Assembly (NCBI GenBank): GCA_039714535.1
Contig: JBDLJC010000040.1
Span: 1-32,886 of the forward strand
Direction: 5' to 3'
Length of the DNA stretch: 32,886 bases
Origin: JAGXFP01 sp039714535
GTDB taxonomy: Bacteria; Desulfobacterota; Desulfobulbia; Desulfobulbales; JAGXFP01
Position 1 is the stretch's first letter. Each line of letters starts with the position of its first letter. The position numbers were made by a program, and so were the translations under genes. The notes below the pieces were generated by a model. It had not been told where the DNA came from, ran no database searches, and was given only the letters and a program-made list of their open reading frames with translations. This document shows positions 29,810 through 32,886 of this stretch, piece by piece.

Positions 29810-32266
29810 TTAGAAACTGATATTAAGGCCGCCACCCCAGCCGAACTCGGAATGCCACTTCCCAGCCAGTGAGACATGGCGATTGATCATGTATTGCATT
29901 CCGACCGCACCTTCCCAATGCTCTGAACTATCGTATTCAGCCTCGCCGTGAATAGCCAGCCGTGGGGTCAGTTCAAATTCCTTTTCAAAAATCACTCTCG
30001 ACTCTTCCTCATCATCAATCCAGGCAGTGGTTTCAATATTGAGGGGCAATAGATATGTCAGGCCGAGGATGCCAACGCTTTCATGTTCTTCTGAGCGAAC
30101 TCCTTCACTCCTGCCCCCTATAAAAACTTTTGAGAATCTGTTCAGGTACCAACCTAATCTGGCAATGCCCTCCCACTCTTCTTCATCAGCTTCCTCCTCC
30201 CAACCGGCTTCCCATGAGAGATCAAACATGAGACGTGTATTTGAAAATGACAGCATTCCTTCAGTCATGTTACTCAGGGCCTCAGCGTTGGCGGCAAAAT
30301 ACCAGCTGTCCTTGTAGAGCCTAGGCCTGACACCCAGTACTTCATCATCAGGGGTAAAATCCTGGTAGTGGACGAGACGGGACATGCCGGATTTCATATG
30401 ATAAAGCAGGTGGCAGTGAAAGAACCAGTCCCCGGGTTCATCAGTATAAAACTCGAAGACGGTGGTTGTCATCGGCGCAACATTTACTGTGTGCTTTAAC
30501 GGGGCATGGTCGCCCTGACCGTTCAGTACACGAAAGAAATGTCCGTGCAGGTGCATCGGATGATGCATCATGGTTCGATTAATCATGATAAAACGAACCA
30601 CCTCACCCTCCCTGATAAGAATATGGTCGGTCTCGGAAAGGGGCTTGTTGTTAAGCAACCAGACATAGCGGCCCATATCACCGTCCAGGGCCAGTCTGAT
30701 CTCCCGGATCTTTTTGTCCGCCGGGAACGCGGTCGGGGCCGGAGAGCGAAGATCTTTGTACGGGGCCCAGGGTCTGACCTCACCACCATCGGTAGCCAGG
30801 TGGCCCCGTGATGCGGCGTCTGCAGCCAGCAATCCAAACCTGGTACCGTAACTGCGGCCATTCTTCGGTCCACTATCCTCCATCATCTTACCGGAGGGCA
30901 TTGCCATCTCTTGTCCGCCCATTTCTTTGCTCTCGTCACCCATCTGATGTTCCATGGGCGTAGCGGCATCTCCCATGTCAGTTTTTTGGTCAGTCATACC
31001 CGACATGTCCATTGCTTCACCCTTCATCCCGTTATGCTCATTCAGCATATCCGACATGGGTGTGTCTGACATTTCCTGGTGCGGTTCATCCATTTTCATA
31101 TCATGGGAAGATGTGTCGCCCATATCATGACCTTCCCCGTGATCCATCCCAGCCATTCCGGGTTTGTCGAACATGCCCATTTCCACCATATGGTCGCTCA
31201 TGCCCATGGTCCCGGCCGGGGTCAGGGCAAAGAGGGAAGCAATGGAACCGTGGTGCATCGAGCGATAAACATCTGGCTTGGGGATGTCCGGGGCAGGGTG
31301 TTTCAGCCCTGAACCAATCCAGGTGGAGGAGTGGGCTGAGCCGTCATGGGCGGTAGCCTTCAGCTCATATGTACCAGGCCCAGGTACAGAGATCAGAACA
31401 TCGTATGTTTCGGCCACTCCGATCAGGAAGCGTTTCTTGTCCACATGTTGGACATCAATGCCGTCAGCGCTGACGATTGTCATCGGCCCGCCGCTAAACT
31501 CCAGATGAAAATAGGTTGTCGCAGAGCCGTTGATGATCCTGAGTCTTAACTTTTCACCGGCTTTGGCCTTGATGTTTACTTCAGGCTTACCATTGGCCAG
31601 GAAGTAGTCGTAAGCTACATCGGCGATATCCATTGGCGGCATTCTCTGTAATTCGCGCTTAAAGTAGTCCCCCAGTCGGCCAGCCTTTAAAGCTCCGAAA
31701 ATGCTTTGCGCCGAGCCTTTCTCAAGGGCATACCATTCGCTTCCTCTTTTCAGTGTTTTGAGAACATAATCAGGGCTATCGGTAGTCCAATCAGAGAGCA
31801 GCACCACACGGTCATGGTCGGGCTTTATTTTCTCCTGCCTGGGTGCGATAACGATCGAGCCGTAAAGACCTCTCTGCTCCTGAAGCCCGGAATGGGAATG
31901 ATACCAGTAGGTGCCGGACTGACGGATAGGAAATTCGTAGGTGAAAGTAGTATCCGGCGCTATAGGCGGCTGGGTAACCATCGGCACCCCATCCATGCCC
32001 GGTGGCACCAGGATGCCGTGCCAGTGGATGGAGGTGGGGACGTCCATTGAATTATGCACCCTGATCCTGGCCAGGTCTCCTTCGGTAAAGTAAAGGGTAG
32101 GTCCAGGTATCTCGCCGTTGATGGTCATTCCTTTGGCGGTCTTGCCGTGGATCGTTATCTCCTGCCAGGCGATATCTAGGTCATATTCAACGGTCTTGGC
32201 CTGGGCAGGTGAATACGTTAGGCTAAGGGTGTTAAGTACCGTTAGAAACAGAATGATCTTTTTCAT
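29810..32266 (-). CDS. Multicopper oxidase (CopA-type) fused to a C-terminal outer-membrane barrel-like domain
   Basis: An 818-residue periplasmic copper oxidase. All copper ligands are visible: HWHG (81-84), HSHSG (123-127), HPMHLHGH (569-576) and HCHLLYHMKSGM (617-628), the last giving type 1 ligands Cys618, His623 and Met628. A Met/His/Asp-rich insert (about 337-463) of MDHGEGHDM and MSDM type fits cuprous-ion binding, as in CopA and PcoA. After the last cupredoxin domain comes a 165-residue tail (about 655-818) with alternating strands and acidic turns, such as IARLGWYLNRFSKVFIGGRS, LAIHGEAEYDSSEHWEGAVG and GGGLNISF, ending in Phe like CopB. The Sec-like signal (1-23) has no twin arginine. 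It lies 17 bases after a cytochrome c gene on the same strand, so the two form an operon. Confidence 0.88.
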   Translation of the reverse strand: MKKIILFLTVLNTLSLTYSPAQAKTVEYDLDIAWQEITIHGKTAKGMTINGEIPGPTLYFTEGDLARIRVHNSMDVPTSIHWHGILVPPGMDGVPMVTQPPIAPDTTFTYEFPIRQSGTYWYHSHSGLQEQRGLYGSIVIAPRQEKIKPDHDRVVLLSDWTTDSPDYVLKTLKRGSEWYALEKGSAQSIFGALKAGRLGDYFKRELQRMPPMDIADVAYDYFLANGKPEVNIKAKAGEKLRLRIINGSATTYFHLEFSGGPMTIVSADGIDVQHVDKKRFLIGVAETYDVLISVPGPGTYELKATAHDGSAHSSTWIGSGLKHPAPDIPKPDVYRSMHHGSIASLFALTPAGTMGMSDHMVEMGMFDKPGMAGMDHGEGHDMGDTSSHDMKMDEPHQEMSDTPMSDMLNEHNGMKGEAMDMSGMTDQKTDMGDAATPMEHQMGDESKEMGGQEMAMPSGKMMEDSGPKNGRSYGTRFGLLAADAASRGHLATDGGEVRPWAPYKDLRSPAPTAFPADKKIREIRLALDGDMGRYVWLLNNKPLSETDHILIREGEVVRFIMINRTMMHHPMHLHGHFFRVLNGQGDHAPLKHTVNVAPMTTTVFEFYTDEPGDWFFHCHLLYHMKSGMSRLVHYQDFTPDDEVLGVRPRLYKDSWYFAANAEALSNMTEGMLSFSNTRLMFDLSWEAGWEEEADEEEWEGIARLGWYLNRFSKVFIGGRSEGVRSEEHESVGILGLTYLLPLNIETTAWIDDEEESRVIFEKEFELTPRLAIHGEAEYDSSEHWEGAVGMQYMINRHVSLAGKWHSEFGWGGGLNISF

Positions 32267-32283
32267 ATCTTTTCCCCGTTTGA

Positions 32284-32706
32284 TTATTCCTTATATTTCT
32301 CAAAATACCACTGTCGTCTCTTCTCTGACCACAGTGACTGGAAGTATGAAATAATTGATTGAATCTCCTGCTCGTTTAATTCACTTCCGAAAGTAGGCAT
32401 CGGTGATCCTCTCATTATCGATCCTTTATCGATGTACCTGGAGAGAAGTTTTGGCGAATGATGCCAGGTGTAAGCTGTTCCGTTCAGGGCTGGAGAGATC
32501 GGGACCTTGTTGTCATCCAGACCGTCAGCCCTTCTTTTGGGGTCTTGTCCGACAGCATTTTCACCATGGCATTCAGCACAATGTTCAGCGTAGAGTTTTT
32601 TCCCCGTCTCGAGGCCTGGGCTCTGGCCAGCTTTTGAGTATCCCCCAATTGTTGCAATTGATATTACCAAGCACAGTAATAAAGGTTTTTTTTGAATCTT
32701 GATCAT
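32284..32706 (-). CDS. Periplasmic class I cytochrome c
   Basis: A 140-residue monohaem cytochrome c. A signal peptide (about 1-26) precedes the haem motif CAECH (43-47), and Met103 in SPMPTFG is the likely axial ligand. The C-terminal helix ELNEQEIQSIISYFQSLW is typical of class I. The ATG at 32706 is chosen since GGAAG lies 9 bases upstream; an ATG at 32715 directly abuts that sequence. It precedes the multicopper oxidase gene by 17 bases and is probably its electron partner, or an acceptor linked to copper oxidation. The promoter lies in the 130 bases before the transposase start. Confidence 0.88.
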   Translation of the reverse strand: MIKIQKKPLLLCLVISIATIGGYSKAGQSPGLETGKKLYAEHCAECHGENAVGQDPKRRADGLDDNKVPISPALNGTAYTWHHSPKLLSRYIDKGSIMRGSPMPTFGSELNEQEIQSIISYFQSLWSEKRRQWYFEKYKE

Positions 32707-32808
32707 TATTGTCATCTTCCAGAATATGTTGGTTATTTATACAAGCTTAATTACTTATTCAATACTAGTACAATGTAAAATTTAAATCTTCGCATTGTTT
32801 GTTTTGTG

Positions 32809-32817
32809 TGATATAAT
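32809..32817 (+). promoter_or_regulatory. Extended -10 promoter of the transposase gene
   Basis: TGATATAAT is a TATAAT box (32812-32817) with the TGN extension, so a weak -35 can suffice. It lies about 27 bases before the GTG start. Confidence 0.5.
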
Positions 32818-32844
32818 CCTCCTATAAAACAAGGAGGGTTAATC

Positions 32845-32886
32845 GTGGCACCACGATATAGAGTGACATTGACCAAAGAAGAACGA
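32845..32886 (+). CDS. N-terminus of an IS630-type transposase (clipped)
   Basis: Fourteen codons starting with GTG read APRYRVTLTKEER after the initiator. This opening is characteristic of IS630-family transposases with an N-terminal helix-turn-helix. AGGAGG lies 7 bases before the start, so this is a real gene start. The rest is beyond the window and the terminal inverted repeats cannot be located. The element would sit just upstream of the cytochrome-oxidase operon, in divergent orientation. Confidence 0.55.
   Translation, partial: MAPRYRVTLTKEER

Noticed and set aside
1..32886. tRNA or rRNA genes
   Set aside because: No cloverleaf or rRNA-like stretch was recognised in any gap on either strand; a tRNAscan run would settle it.

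Overview
The window reads as a chromosome segment of a Gram-negative anaerobe or microaerophile, most likely a Desulfobacterota (former Deltaproteobacteria) member. The basis is an outer-membrane protein set, a c-di-AMP operon (cdaA-cdaR-glmM) in a Gram-negative setting, a complete trpEGDCF block and a periplasmic copper/cytochrome module. This placement is inference; there is no rRNA in the window.

Left part (1-18 kb) is mostly housekeeping. A clipped gene and a CcdA/DsbD-type membrane protein are followed by a leftward operon cdaA-cdaR-glmM-tlyA (cell wall precursor synthesis with c-di-AMP signalling, plus an rRNA methyltransferase). Rightward come rpsT with a TTG start and a tryptophan operon trpE-G-D-C-F without trpB and trpA. 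A leftward pair encodes an HtrA protease and a glycine-zipper lipoprotein. Then come a small unknown gene with thiL, and uvrB overlapping a DUF374 acyltransferase gene.

Middle part (18-26 kb) is accessory. It holds an SDR39U1-type epimerase, a tight leftward operon (HAMP-only membrane protein, TauE/SafE exporter, four-cysteine miniprotein) and a 1037-residue membrane-anchored protein of unknown function with an internal C-terminal duplication. Next is an outer-membrane beta-barrel gene whose 3' end and downstream DNA have been tandemly duplicated (about 485 bp, nearly identical). This area also carries a 33-bp tandem repeat and a 46-bp dispersed repeat in three copies.

Right part (26-33 kb) is an envelope and metal-stress region. 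It contains an MFS transporter, a ZraP-like periplasmic protein behind a near-consensus sigma-54 promoter, a TVP38/VTT-family gene broken by two single-base losses, and a small His-rich periplasmic protein. A leftward pair follows: a c-type cytochrome and a multicopper oxidase that appears fused to a C-terminal outer-membrane barrel (CopA-CopB-like fusion). The window ends in the first codons of an apparent IS630-type transposase.

The most notable points are the oxidase-barrel fusion, the recent tandem duplication with dispersed repeats around the barrel gene, the sigma-54/ZraP-like pair, and the large unknown protein with repeated domains.
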